The notes under the pieces: generated by a model
The model's input: the letters and a program-made list of their open reading frames with translations, nothing else
What the model was told of the DNA's origin: nothing
Databases searched by the model: none
Shown here: one piece after another, positions 27,787-36,211 of the stretch
Layout: each line of letters begins with the position of its first letter
Numbering within the stretch: position 1 is the first letter of the stretch
Origin: Chloroflexota bacterium
Lineage (GTDB): Bacteria > Chloroflexota > UBA11872
Assembly (NCBI GenBank): GCA_022820025.1
Contig: JAJEGF010000015.1
Span: forward strand, 94,230 to 158,229
DNA length: 64,000 nucleotides
Reading direction: 5' to 3'
Translations under genes and position numbers: made by a program

Positions 27787-28149
27787 ATGCAAGTAAAGGG
27801 CGTCGACTTCATCTGGACACTGGTGTCCGATGTCGACGAGACGTCCCGCTTCTACCGTGACGTGCTTGGCCTCACGCCAACCGGAATCCAGGACGATGAC
27901 TGGTGCGAATTCCAGGCTGGTTCCACCACCGTCGCCATCACCCCCACCCACGTGGGTCTGCACCCGCCCCAGGTGCTCATGGCCCTGGCCGTCGACGATG
28001 TCGACGCCGCCCTGGAGGAAGCCCGCGAAGCCGGCGCCACCGTCCTCCACGAAACCCGCGACACCCCGGCTTGCCTCAACGCCATGATCGCCGACCCCGA
28101 CGGCAACCCCATCTGGCTCCACCAACGCAAAGATGGCACCGCCGGCTAG
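27787..28149 (+). CDS. VOC family protein
   Basis: 120 residues of the vicinal-oxygen-chelate (glyoxalase/bleomycin-resistance) fold, two beta-alpha-beta-beta-beta modules. TSRFYRDVLGLTP opens the first module, and DPDGNPIWLHQR closes the second with the usual metal-ligand region. It starts 27 bases after the oxidoreductase gene. Its reaction is unknown; relatives isomerise or cleave small oxygenated substrates. Confidence 0.82.
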   Translation: MQVKGVDFIWTLVSDVDETSRFYRDVLGLTPTGIQDDDWCEFQAGSTTVAITPTHVGLHPPQVLMALAVDDVDAALEEAREAGATVLHETRDTPACLNAMIADPDGNPIWLHQRKDGTAG

Positions 28150-28156
28150 CCGCCCC

Positions 28157-28177
28157 TAGGCTGGCGCAACCAGCCTA
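28157..28177 (+). terminator. hairpin after VOC gene
   Basis: Perfect 8-base-pair stem TAGGCTGG/CCAGCCTA with loop CGCAA, 7 bases after the VOC stop. No strong T tract follows (ATCTTGG), so termination would be weak or factor-dependent. Confidence 0.4.
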
Positions 28178-28226
28178 ATCTTGGCTAACGCCGCCTCGAC
28201 CTCGCACGCTTGAACGGACTTCCCGC

Positions 28227-28595
28227 ATGTCCCTGCAAACCATCTGGCCCCTCATCAACGTCACCGATATGGACCGTTCGCTCGCCTTCTACCGCGACGG
28301 CCTGGGATTCGAAATGGTCGCCTCGTGGGAGGCCCCTCACGGCGTCGCCTGGTGCCGCCTGAAGCGCGGCTCCGTCAGCCTCATGCTTCAGATCGCCGGA
28401 GGCGAAGTCCCAGCCCCCGTCGAAGGCCAGGCCGCCGAGCTCTACATCCTTTGCGACGACGCCCGCGCCCTCCACGCCGAGTTTCTCGCCCGCGGCATCC
28501 CGGCCACCAAACCCAGACAGATGGAATACGACATGCTCCAATTCCGGGTCACCGACCCCGACGGCTACCCCCTCTGGTTCGAAAACCAGGTCTGA
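28227..28595 (+). CDS. VOC family protein
   Basis: 122 residues, vicinal-oxygen-chelate fold. SLAFYRDGLGFEM begins module 1; LQFRVTDPDGYPLWFENQ ends module 2 with the conserved Glu/metal region. It is related to but distinct from the protein encoded just upstream. Glyoxalase-, dioxygenase- or resistance-type activity cannot be separated by sequence reading. Confidence 0.83.
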   Translation: MSLQTIWPLINVTDMDRSLAFYRDGLGFEMVASWEAPHGVAWCRLKRGSVSLMLQIAGGEVPAPVEGQAAELYILCDDARALHAEFLARGIPATKPRQMEYDMLQFRVTDPDGYPLWFENQV

Positions 28596-28712
28596 AGCCA
28601 GCTGTCACCGTCCAACAGCTGCCATTCGGCGACGGCCAGACGCCTGTCTATACGTTTGATATACAATCAGGTCGTCAGTCACGAACATACCGAGCCGAGA
28701 ACGGCGGTCCGC

Positions 28713-28970
28713 GTGGCACAGGTGAATTTCAGAATCAAAGACGAGCGCCTGGCGCTCATCGACCGCGGCGCCGCGATTCGGGGTGTTACGCGAACGGAGT
28801 TCGTGCTCCGGGCAAGTGAAGCTGCAGCCCTCGAAGCGTTGAACGAGCGCCCCGTTATCGCACTCGACGACGAAGCGTACGACGCGTTCGTGGCTGCGCT
28901 TGACGCACCAGACGAACCAAGTGCGCGCCTGCGTGAATTGGCTGCGCGCAGACCGCTGTGGGAGCGCTAG
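28713..28970 (+). CDS. DUF1778 antitoxin (TacA-like)
   Basis: Ribbon-helix-helix antitoxin of a GNAT-toxin module, 85 residues from the GTG at 28713. VNFRIKDERLALIDRGAAIRGVTRTEFVLRA is the DUF1778 DNA-binding part, and the C-terminal tail (DDEAYDAFVAALDAPDEPSARLRELAA) is the toxin-blocking region. An upstream TTG (28656) keeps the frame but overlaps a TACAAT box at 28662-28667, which looks like the operon's -10 element. It overlaps the toxin gene by 13 bases. Such antitoxins repress their own promoter together with the toxin; the direct repeat TATAC at about 28649-28665 may be part of the operator. Confidence 0.85.
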   Translation: MAQVNFRIKDERLALIDRGAAIRGVTRTEFVLRASEAAALEALNERPVIALDDEAYDAFVAALDAPDEPSARLRELAARRPLWER

Positions 28971-29461
28971 CTGGACCTACGCCCATCAGCGCACGCCACG
29001 ACCTCTCGCACTTCGACTGCGGCGTGGACAGCCTCAATACGTGGCTACGGCGCTGGGCCCGCATGAACGAGAGTCGAGGCGGTGCGCGCACCTATGTGGT
29101 CTGCGATGGCGACAAGGTAGTCGCCTTCTACAGCCTGGCCGCCACCTCGGTGGAGCGGAGCCGCGTCTCGTCCCGCGTCGGACGAAACATGCCTGATCCG
29201 CTGCCTGCGATCCTGCTAGGCCAGATCGCCGTGGCCACCAACTATCAAGGCCGGGGACTCGGTTCGGACTTGGTCGTCGACGCCGCTAGGCGCGCTCTTG
29301 CCGCCGCCGATCTCATCGGTGCGCGCGCTGTCATCGTCCAGGCGCTCGACGAACGAGCGCGGGCGTTCGACGAGTCCTTTGGCTTCCGCCAGTTCTCGGA
29401 TCGAGAACCCCTGATGCTGCTCACTCGCCTCTCCGAACTCAGGGCCGCGCTGCAGCCGTAG
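28958..29461 (+). CDS. GNAT toxin (TacT-like)
   Basis: Acetyltransferase toxin, 167 residues. TacT-type toxins acetylate the amino acid on charged tRNA and stop translation. Seen: the DLSHFDCGVDSLNTWLRRWA segment typical of these toxins, RTYVVCDGDKVVAFYSLA, and the acetyl-CoA binding loop NYQGRGLGSDLV (Q/R-x-x-G-x-G/A), followed by FGFRQF. The start is a GTG overlapping the antitoxin end, so the pair is coupled. Complete and apparently intact. Confidence 0.87.
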   Translation: MGALAGPTPISARHDLSHFDCGVDSLNTWLRRWARMNESRGGARTYVVCDGDKVVAFYSLAATSVERSRVSSRVGRNMPDPLPAILLGQIAVATNYQGRGLGSDLVVDAARRALAAADLIGARAVIVQALDERARAFDESFGFRQFSDREPLMLLTRLSELRAALQP

Positions 29462-29524
29462 CGCACCAGTCCGCCACGAGCTCACGTCGCTTTCGCCGCT
29501 GAAACCTGTCGATCGCTCCAACGT

Positions 29525-29573
29525 CCCCTCTGGCGGGGCGGCCGCCTGTTAGAGTCGCGATCCGCCAGAGGGG
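29525..29573. repeat. 12-bp inverted repeat between convergent genes
   Basis: Perfect arms of 12 bases (29525-29536 and 29562-29573) around 25 bases that contain the palindrome GGCGGCCGCC. A smaller hairpin CCTGACC/GGTCAGG follows at 29618-29635. Placed between the toxin gene and the convergent VOC-like gene, they may act as a two-way terminator. Otherwise 29462-29652 holds nothing recognisable. Confidence 0.5.
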
Positions 29574-29652
29574 TAGTTGTCCATCAACCGGGCATCGGCT
29601 CCGCGTGCGGGCACGGCCCTGACCTGTCGGTCAGGTTCCGTCCGGAACTTCC

Positions 29653-30084
29653 CTACGAAGTCTCTGACTCCCCGTGCTCGCAGTTGAATTGCCAGGTAAT
29701 CCCGAACTTGTCCGTGCAGGCCCCAAAGTAGGCCCCCCAGAACATGTCCGCCGGCGCCATCTGCACGCTCCCGCCCTCGGAAATCTTCGCGAAGAACTCG
29801 TCCGTCTGCTCGCGGTTCTCCGTCGTGTAGGAAACCGAGAAATTCGTGCCCTGCACGTGCGGCGGACCAAACCCCGGCATCACGTCGCTACCCATCAGCA
29901 CGCTCGAGCCGATCGGGTACGACACGTGCATGATCTGGTCCTTCGCCTCCTCGGGAACGCCCATGTCCGGCGGGCCGTCCGCGAACGTCTGCACGATCGC
30001 AAAGTCCCCGCCAAACACCGACCGGTAAAACTCGAACGCTTCGCGGCAGTTGCCGTCAAAGTTCAGATAGATGCTCAGCGACAT
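29653..30084 (-). CDS. VOC family protein, PhnB-like
   Basis: 143 residues from the ATG at 30084, which has AGGGAG 7 bases upstream. This is the PhnB/3-demethylubiquinone-methyltransferase-like branch of the VOC fold: MSLSIYLNFDGNCREAFEFYRSVFGG at the start, SSVLMGSDVMPG in the middle and AYFGACTDKFGITWQFN at the end. Members often lack the full metal site; function is usually unknown. It stands alone. Confidence 0.85.
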   Translation of the reverse strand: MSLSIYLNFDGNCREAFEFYRSVFGGDFAIVQTFADGPPDMGVPEEAKDQIMHVSYPIGSSVLMGSDVMPGFGPPHVQGTNFSVSYTTENREQTDEFFAKISEGGSVQMAPADMFWGAYFGACTDKFGITWQFNCEHGESETS

Positions 30085-30384
30085 CCGTGACTCCCTTGAG
30101 CTAGCCGGCTTACAACTGCGGCGCCCGCCCATATCCAACTGATACGAACCACGGCTGACACTGCCGGACCAAGATGACCAATTCTAGCGGCGGGAATCCT
30201 CGATCAGGCGCATTCAATGAATCGGCGTCCATCCACCATCGTTGCAACAGTCGTCAAGACGCGTCCCTCTGGATTCGCGTTTCACGATCCTTACTGGCTT
30301 CAGCCAGCCTTTCATCAACCGTTGATCAAATCGACGGTGCATCCAGTCGCACGAAAGCTCCTCAGCCCAAAATCGCCAGCAACC
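30085..30384. other. intergenic, no gene seen
   Basis: About 300 bases of lower GC between two minus-strand genes. It holds only a small dyad ATCAAC-C-GTTGAT near 30315. No coding frame with a credible start or domain was found. Confidence 0.5.
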
Positions 30385-31221
30385 TCACCCGCCGATCGGA
30401 AACGCAAGCTCAAGACGGTGGGCAGCGGCGATATCCAGGATGGCCTGATGAATTCGACCGTTACTGAAGATGCAGCGACGGCTCGCGAAACTCGCCGGCT
30501 CGCCCCTCACGTTGGTGACGAGGCCGCCGGCTCGCTGTACCAGCAGTCCGGCGCCCGCGTGGTCCCACCACTTGACGCTGCTGAACATCGCGCCGTCGTA
30601 ACGACCCGCCGCCACCCAGGCTGTCTCCAGCGCCGCGGAACCGGTAAGGCGCACGCGGTGAAATGTGCGGGCCGCTTCGGCCAGCGCCCCGTTATAGCGG
30701 CGATCATCCTCTGCGTCGATCCCACGCTGCGCCCACGCCACGGTGCTCTCGGACGGATTCGTCCGTACGGTAACCTCGACGACCCGGCCATTGAGCATCG
30801 CGGGGCCGTCAGCCAGCGCCGTGAACATCTCGTCGCGCACCGGGTCGTAGATCGCGGCGGCGTCTGGTCTCGTATCGCGCGTATGAGCCACGCTCACGCA
30901 AAACTGCGGCTGCCCGCGCGAGTAGTTGTCGGTACCGTCCAGCGGGTCGATCACCCAGACATCGGGCCCGTCGATCTCCTCGTCGTCCGCGAATTCCTCC
31001 GAATAAACCGTATGCCCCGGCACGCGCTCTGCCAGCACGGCGCGAATCGCGCGGTCGGCGGCAAAGTCGGCGTCCGTAACCACGGTGCGCTCGCCCTGCC
31101 AGGTCTTCCACTGCACGCCCAGCAACTCGGACTCGAAGCTCCGCAACAACTCGGCGCCGGCGGCCCGGGCAGCCAGCTCGGCTACGTCCAGCAGCCCGGC
31201 CGGGTCGGTCGGGCCCGTCAT
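30385..31221 (-). CDS. inositol monophosphatase family protein
   Basis: Mg2+-dependent, Li+-sensitive phosphatase family (IMPase, FBPase, CysQ/PAP phosphatase, HisN), 278 residues. Metal site pieces: DADFAADRAI, the Glu in VYSEEF, WVIDPLDGTDNYSRG, and the C-terminal KWWDHAGAGLLVQRAGG. Start at 31221, two bases after the stop of the SRPBCC gene, which removes an upstream extension. Histidinol-phosphate or inositol-phosphate hydrolysis are both possible; the substrate cannot be fixed from motifs. Confidence 0.87.
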   Translation of the reverse strand: MTGPTDPAGLLDVAELAARAAGAELLRSFESELLGVQWKTWQGERTVVTDADFAADRAIRAVLAERVPGHTVYSEEFADDEEIDGPDVWVIDPLDGTDNYSRGQPQFCVSVAHTRDTRPDAAAIYDPVRDEMFTALADGPAMLNGRVVEVTVRTNPSESTVAWAQRGIDAEDDRRYNGALAEAARTFHRVRLTGSAALETAWVAAGRYDGAMFSSVKWWDHAGAGLLVQRAGGLVTNVRGEPASFASRRCIFSNGRIHQAILDIAAAHRLELAFPIGG

Positions 31222-31223
31222 CC

Positions 31224-31667
31224 TCAGACTGCCGTCGTGGGCATTTCGGCCAGCGCCTTGCGCAGGCCCTGGGTCCATCCGCGTACGTTGCGCCGCAGGC
31301 TGAATCGCGCGAAGAAGCCCAGTGGGCCCAGCGTGCGCGGACCTGACGCCGTCTGTCGAATCCGAACGCCCGTGCCGCCTTCGACTGGTCGCAATTCAAT
31401 CGACATGCCGCGAGTGAGTCCGGCCTTGCTACCGGTCCACGAGGCCGAGTGACCTAGGTCGACCTCGGTGATCGTGTAGATGAACGTCATCCGCTCGCGC
31501 CCGGTCTTTTGGCGAAACCGGAAACCGGGCACCCAGTTGCCGGCGGTAAGCCGCTCGGCGTCCTCGATCGTGGTGTTCCACTTCTGCCAGTCGTTGATCG
31601 TGCTCACCAGTTGCCAGATCGTGTTGACTGGCGCCATGAGTTCAACACTCGCGCTTTCTTCAATCAC
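31224..31667 (-). CDS. SRPBCC (START-like) family protein
   Basis: 147 residues of the helix-grip polyketide-cyclase/START-like fold: an opening strand SVELMAPVNTIWQLVSTINDWQKWN, the FRFRQKTGRERMTFIYTI sheet and a long C-terminal helix. It binds small hydrophobic ligands in relatives; no catalytic residues are evident. It is coupled to the downstream phosphatase gene (2-base gap). Confidence 0.8.
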   Translation of the reverse strand: MIEESASVELMAPVNTIWQLVSTINDWQKWNTTIEDAERLTAGNWVPGFRFRQKTGRERMTFIYTITEVDLGHSASWTGSKAGLTRGMSIELRPVEGGTGVRIRQTASGPRTLGPLGFFARFSLRRNVRGWTQGLRKALAEMPTTAV

Positions 31668-31804
31668 CGACGTCTCCTAACCCCGGGCCGCGCGCGGTCA
31701 TCCCGTCCGCGCACTCGGCAATCTTACGCCGCCTGGCAAGCATCCGCCCTGTGGACGTTACGCTACAGCAGAACCCAAAAACCAACTCACCCCGAGGAGT
31801 GCTG

Positions 31805-32971
31805 ATGGACCCGCTGGGATTTGTAGACGCTCACGTACGTGACCTGCGAGAGCGCGGCCTTTTCCGGCAACTGCCGGTCTTGCAGTCTCCACAAGGCCCG
31901 CGCATCCGCATCGGCGGCCGTGAACTCATCAACATGTCGTCCAATGACTACCTTGGGCTGGCCAACGATCCGGCTCTGCGGGAAGCGGCCATGGCTGGTG
32001 CGGAGACGTGGGGCGCCGGCGCCGGCGCGGTGCGCACGATCGCGGGCACGCTTGACATCCATGAGGCGTTGGAAGCCGAAATCGCCGCCTGGAAAGGCGT
32101 GGAAGCCACGCTCGTCTTTCAGTCAGGCTTCGCGGGCAACCTGGGCACCATCCCGGCACTGGTCGGCCGTGGCGACGTGATCCTCAGTGACGAACTGAAC
32201 CACGCCAGCATTATTGACGGCTGTCGCCTCAGCCGGGCCGAAATCCGCCGTTTCGCTCACGCGGACGCCGACTCGCTGCGCGAGCAACTGGCCACCTGCG
32301 CCCCCGATCAGCGCAAACTGGTCGTTACCGACGGCGTGTTCAGCATGGACGGCGACATCGCGCCTCTACCCGACATTTGCGACGCAGCCGAGGCGTTCGG
32401 CGCAATGATCATGGTGGACGACGCCCACGGCAGCGGTGTGCTGGGTCGCGGCGGTCGCGGCAGCGTTGACCACTTCGGCCTGCACGGTCGCGTGCAGATT
32501 CAGCTAGGCACCCTCTCCAAGGCCATCGGCTCGATGGGCGGCTACATCGCGGGCAGCCAGGCTCTGCGCGACTACTTGACGCAGACCGCCCGACCCGTGC
32601 TGTTCTCCACCTCGCATCCGCCCGCAGTGGTAGAAACGACCCGCGCGGCCATCCGCGTCCTGGGCCAGGAACCCGAGCGCGTCGAAAGGCTCTGGGACAA
32701 CGCCCGGTTCTTCAAGCAGGGCCTCGCCAACCTGGGCATGGACCTTGGCCGCAGTGCCACGCCCATCACCCCGGTCATCGTCGGCGAAGCCGAACGCGCC
32801 CACGCCCTCAGCGACCGGCTGCGGCAGAGCGGCGTCTTCGTACAGAGCGTGGCCTTTCCGACCGTCCCGCGCGGCGCCGCGCGGGTGCGGGCCATGGTTA
32901 GCGCCGCCCACAGCCGGGAGGATTTGTCCCAGGCCATCGACGCCTTCGGCGAGGCGATGCGCGGGCTCTGA
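31805..32971 (+). CDS. alpha-oxoamine synthase (glycine C-acetyltransferase/AONS type)
   Basis: PLP enzyme condensing an amino acid with an acyl-CoA: 2-amino-3-ketobutyrate CoA ligase (Kbl) or 8-amino-7-oxononanoate synthase (BioF). 388 residues from the ATG at 31805 with GAGGAG upstream. Schiff-base Lys is K239 in LGTLSKAIGSMGGY; VDDAHGSGVLG and SDELNHASIIDGCRLS are family motifs. No biotin genes are nearby, which slightly favours the glycine C-acetyltransferase role. Some bacterial members do both reactions. Confidence 0.87.
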   Translation: MDPLGFVDAHVRDLRERGLFRQLPVLQSPQGPRIRIGGRELINMSSNDYLGLANDPALREAAMAGAETWGAGAGAVRTIAGTLDIHEALEAEIAAWKGVEATLVFQSGFAGNLGTIPALVGRGDVILSDELNHASIIDGCRLSRAEIRRFAHADADSLREQLATCAPDQRKLVVTDGVFSMDGDIAPLPDICDAAEAFGAMIMVDDAHGSGVLGRGGRGSVDHFGLHGRVQIQLGTLSKAIGSMGGYIAGSQALRDYLTQTARPVLFSTSHPPAVVETTRAAIRVLGQEPERVERLWDNARFFKQGLANLGMDLGRSATPITPVIVGEAERAHALSDRLRQSGVFVQSVAFPTVPRGAARVRAMVSAAHSREDLSQAIDAFGEAMRGL

Positions 32972-33036
32972 CCCTTCGCATCCTCGAATGGCGGCGGAGC
33001 GGTGCTAGCATCGCGCCCCGCGCTTGCCCGGAGTCT

Positions 33037-34107
33037 GTGGTGTCTGAGTCGCTTGACGATCTGCGGCGAGACATTGACTCCCTGGACGAGGAATTGGTCA
33101 CGCTGCTCGGGCAGCGCGCCGAACTGGTCCGAAAAATCGGCCACCGCAAGGCCGACGCTGGAACCCCCGTCTTCGATCCGGGGCGAGAGCGCGATGTGTT
33201 GGCACGGGTCACGGCAATCAACCCGGGCCCGTACGACGACGATCACATTCAAGCGATCTACCGCGAGATCATGGCCGCCTCACGGAGCCTCGAGGAGCCG
33301 CCCCGGGTCGGCTATCTGGGCCCGCCCCACACCTTTAGCCACCAGGCCGCGCAACTGTACTTTGGACGCCTCGCGGATCTGACGCCGCTCAATTCATTCC
33401 GAGACATCTTCGACTTCGTCGATCGCTCGCCGCGCGTGTCCGGCGTGGTTCCCATCGAGAACACCACCAGCGGCACGATCGGCGAAACGTTGGATCTCTT
33501 CGTCACCCGCATGGTGTATATCCAGGCGGAGATTCAGCTTCCGGTCTCGCACAACCTGCTGGCGATCGCAGATTCACCGGCCTGGGCCCGAGTTTTCTCG
33601 CACCCACACGCCATCGCCCAGTGTCGCGGCTGGATCGAGCGACACCTCGGCACAACGCCCATCATGGAAGTGGCAAGCACCGCGGAAGCCGCCCGGCGGG
33701 CAAGCTGCGAACCGGACGCCGCTGCCATTGGACCGCTCAGCGCGGCGGAGGCCTTTGGCCTGGAAGTGCTACAGCAGGACATCCAGGACATTGCCTCGAA
33801 CCGCACCCGCTTTTACGTGATTGGCGACAAGCCCGCCGCGCGGACCGGCCGCGACAAGATGGCGCTGATGGTTGCCGTGCATGACCGCGTGGGGGCCCTG
33901 CACGACGTGTTGAGTTGCCTTCGCGACCACGACTTGAATCTCAGCTTCATCCAGTCGCGGCCCTCCCGCTTGAAACCGGATGACTACATCTTCTTCTTGG
34001 AAATGACGGGGCACCCGGACGACGCACACGTCCAGGACGCGCTGCACGTCCTGGCCGAATCGACCGTGCTCACACGCGTCCTCGGCGCCTGGCCGGTTAA
34101 AGCGTAA
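33037..34107 (+). CDS. pheA: chorismate mutase-prephenate dehydratase
   Basis: Bifunctional enzyme making phenylpyruvate for phenylalanine. Residues about 5-85 are an AroQ-type chorismate mutase (LRRDIDSLDEELVTLLGQRAELV), about 90-265 the prephenate dehydratase (VGYLGPPHTFSHQAA, VVPIENTTSGTIGE, SNRTRFYVIG with the catalytic Thr-Arg-Phe), and the end is an ACT domain with RVGALHDVLSCL and QSRPS in place of the usual ESRP, so Phe feedback may be altered. Start is GTG (33037 or 33040). It is convergent with pyrF, 12 bases apart. Confidence 0.93.
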   Translation: MVSESLDDLRRDIDSLDEELVTLLGQRAELVRKIGHRKADAGTPVFDPGRERDVLARVTAINPGPYDDDHIQAIYREIMAASRSLEEPPRVGYLGPPHTFSHQAAQLYFGRLADLTPLNSFRDIFDFVDRSPRVSGVVPIENTTSGTIGETLDLFVTRMVYIQAEIQLPVSHNLLAIADSPAWARVFSHPHAIAQCRGWIERHLGTTPIMEVASTAEAARRASCEPDAAAIGPLSAAEAFGLEVLQQDIQDIASNRTRFYVIGDKPAARTGRDKMALMVAVHDRVGALHDVLSCLRDHDLNLSFIQSRPSRLKPDDYIFFLEMTGHPDDAHVQDALHVLAESTVLTRVLGAWPVKA

Positions 34108-34119
34108 GCCGACTCGTCG

Positions 34120-34983
34120 TCAGCCCGATCGGGCATCCTCGATCGCCGACCGCATTGCTTCAACCTTTGACCTAACCGCCTGCGCGTAGTCCGGGCCACT
34201 GCTCGCCCAAAGCGCCGAGCGTCCCGCGTTCACAAGCACACCCGCTGGCGCCGGCCCAAACCCGGCCTTCACCGTAGCCTCGAGCGCTCCCCCCTGGGCA
34301 CCAACGCCCGGCGCAAGGATTGGGATGCCAGGTGCAAGTTCGCGGACCGCTCCAACATCCGCAGGACGCGTCGCGCCAACCACGACGCCAAGGTTTCCGA
34401 GTTCATTCCATTCGGCCAGACCCCTCGCCAGTCGGAGATACACCGGCTCTCCGTCGCCGGTCATCAGCCCCTGCAGGTCGTCCGCGCCGGGATTGCTGCT
34501 GCGCAGCCAGGCAAACGCGCCACGGTCGGGCCGCTCTATCAAGGGTTGGATTGCGTCGCGCCCGCCCCACGGATTGAACGTGATGGCGTCGGCGTCGAGG
34601 AAGTCGAAGAGAAAGCCGGCGTACCGCTCGGACGTGTCGGACACATCGCCGACTTTGTTATCCGCGAGTAGCAGCGCACGGTCGCCTACTGCGTCGCGCA
34701 GATCACGCAGCAGCCGCAAGCCGTCTGGCCCCAGCGCCAGGTAAAACGGAACGTTCGGCTTGAAGGCCACGACCACGTCGGCGCAGGCCTCCACGACCTC
34801 GTTCAGGAATGCACGCGCCCCGTCCACCGAACGCGGCAGGCCCGCAGGCAAACGCTCCAGGTCGAGGTCAAGACCCAGACACACCCAGGACTTCTTCTCC
34901 TCGGCCTCACGCCAGAGACGCGCGGCGAACCCATCGAGAGGGTGGTTTGCCCCCGCGGTCACGTCGTCACGGCTCCGCGGCAT
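34120..34983 (-). CDS. pyrF: orotidine 5'-phosphate decarboxylase
   Basis: Last step of UMP synthesis. 287 residues, the longer type 2 form: CLGLDLDLERLP near residue 35, FKPNVPFYLALG, the catalytic Lys110 and Asp113 in DNKVGDVSDTSERYA, then VVVGATRPADVGAVR and PILAPGVGAQGG phosphate-binding loops. No other pyrimidine gene is close. Convergent with pheA. Confidence 0.93.
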   Translation of the reverse strand: MPRSRDDVTAGANHPLDGFAARLWREAEEKKSWVCLGLDLDLERLPAGLPRSVDGARAFLNEVVEACADVVVAFKPNVPFYLALGPDGLRLLRDLRDAVGDRALLLADNKVGDVSDTSERYAGFLFDFLDADAITFNPWGGRDAIQPLIERPDRGAFAWLRSSNPGADDLQGLMTGDGEPVYLRLARGLAEWNELGNLGVVVGATRPADVGAVRELAPGIPILAPGVGAQGGALEATVKAGFGPAPAGVLVNAGRSALWASSGPDYAQAVRSKVEAMRSAIEDARSG

Positions 34984-35070
34984 CGAGCCAGCCTTTTGAG
35001 ACCGAAGCAGCCCAGTCTTATACTCAGCCCCGCGTAGAGTGCCGAAAGGCGCCAGCCGCTGGGGGCAGGC

Positions 35071-35298
35071 ATGGGGCTCTTAGATTTTCTGAAGCGCGAG
35101 AAGAAAGTGACGGCCGTCCGCCACACGATCAAGGTGATGCCCCGCGAAACGCTTCGAACGATCGCCGAACGCGAGTACGGCGACCAGGACAAGTGGGAAA
35201 TCATCTTCAACAAGAACAAGTGGCGGTTCGACGGAGCCGACCCGAGCACGATCTATCCGGGCATGGACCTGGATATCCCGGAGATCGAGTCGGACTAA
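35071..35298 (+). CDS. small LysM-domain protein
   Basis: 75 residues with a short basic N-terminus (MGLLDFLKREKK) and a LysM-like module from residue 15: RHTIKVMPRETLRTIAEREYGDQDKWEIIFNKNK and a closing IYPGMDLDIPE. No signal peptide, so it is likely cytoplasmic or moved by an unknown route; LysM modules of this form also occur in baseplate- and BON-linked proteins. GGGGGCAGGC precedes the start. Near tRNA genes; function unknown. Confidence 0.75.
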   Translation: MGLLDFLKREKKVTAVRHTIKVMPRETLRTIAEREYGDQDKWEIIFNKNKWRFDGADPSTIYPGMDLDIPEIESD

Positions 35299-35327
35299 CG
35301 CCGGAGCTTGGGCTTCTGAGCATCAGG

Positions 35328-35413
35328 TGCCGAAGGTCGGGATCGAACCGACACGAGGGATGAACCTCACTGGTTTTTGAGACCAGCGCGTCTACCAGTT
35401 CCGCCACTTCGGC
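35328..35413 (-). tRNA. tRNA-Leu (anticodon CAA)
   Basis: 86-base class II tRNA. Acceptor GCCGAAG/CTTCGGC, D arm with GGCGGAACTGGTAGACGC, anticodon stem CTGGT/ACCAG with loop CTCAAAA, long variable arm, and T loop GGTTCGATCC. CCA is not encoded (ACCT follows). Confidence 0.96.
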
Positions 35414-35415
35414 CT

Positions 35416-35491
35416 TGGCAGGAGTGGAGGGACTCGAACCCCCGACCTACGGTTTTGGAGACCGTTGCTCTTCCAGCTGAGCTACACTCCT
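35416..35491 (-). tRNA. tRNA-Trp (anticodon CCA)
   Basis: 76 bases including an encoded CCA end. Acceptor AGGAGTG/CACTCCT, D loop AGCTCAGCTGGAAGAGC, anticodon stem ACGGT/ACCGT with loop CTCCAAA, T loop GGTTCGAGTCC. It sits two bases from tRNA-Leu on the same strand, so they are probably one transcript. Confidence 0.96.
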
Positions 35492-35613
35492 TCCTCGCTC
35501 GTAAGCTAGCACAGGGGCTCCCGGTAGCCTGAGGCTGTTGAGCCGTCGGGCGTCGCACGCATACCCACCGCTTTGAGGCGGACGGCGACCCCTGGGCTAC
35601 GCCGGAATCGAGC

Positions 35614-36204
35614 ATGACCGACGTGCCCGCGGGCCTCACCTTTCGAGCCGTCGATGCGTCAACCTGGCCCGACTTCGAGCGCCTCTTCTCATCACGCGGC
35701 GCGCCGCACTATTGCTGGTGCCTTCCCTACCGTGCGACTCGTGACGAAATGCGCCAGCGTGACCGCGCCACTCTGAAGGCCGGCATGGCCCGACGCATCT
35801 GCCAGGGGGAGCCGGTCGGCTTGCTGGCGTACGACGGCGACGGACCGATCGGGTGGTGTTCCATCGCCCCTCGTCCGACCTTCCCGCGCCTCAACACCTC
35901 GAGTGTCAACGGCGCCGCAGTCGCCAACGACGCGTCCATCTGGTCCCTGACCTGCTTCTTTGTTCCTCGACGGCTCCGCGGCCAGGGGCTCGCCGCACGC
36001 CTGCTCGACGCAGCCATCGTTCACGCACGAAGCCAGGGCGCGGTAGCGGTGGAGGCCTACCCCGTTGACCCGGAATCCCCCAGCTATGGATACGGCGGCC
36101 GTCGACCGATGTTCGCCGCCGCCGGGTTTCGCGACATCGGTCAGCTTGGCAAGCGCCGCTACGTTATGCGACTCGACTTGCCAGGCGCTGCGAACGCTCC
36201 CTGA
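35614..36204 (+). CDS. GNAT family N-acetyltransferase
   Basis: 196 residues. The acetyl-CoA loop is RRLRGQGLAARLLDAAI (near 125), followed by GAVAVEAYPVDP and the C-terminal AAAGFRDIGQLGKRRYVMRLDL. The N-terminal HYCWCLPYRATRDEM segment is common in a GNAT subgroup annotated as small-molecule acetyltransferases. Substrate unknown. Convergent with the next acetyltransferase. Confidence 0.83.
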   Translation: MTDVPAGLTFRAVDASTWPDFERLFSSRGAPHYCWCLPYRATRDEMRQRDRATLKAGMARRICQGEPVGLLAYDGDGPIGWCSIAPRPTFPRLNTSSVNGAAVANDASIWSLTCFFVPRRLRGQGLAARLLDAAIVHARSQGAVAVEAYPVDPESPSYGYGGRRPMFAAAGFRDIGQLGKRRYVMRLDLPGAANAP

Positions 36205-36211
36205 ACGACGC

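Noticed and set aside
30217..31452. 411-codon plus-strand frame
   Set aside because: Antisense to the inositol-phosphatase and SRPBCC genes, which both have family motifs.
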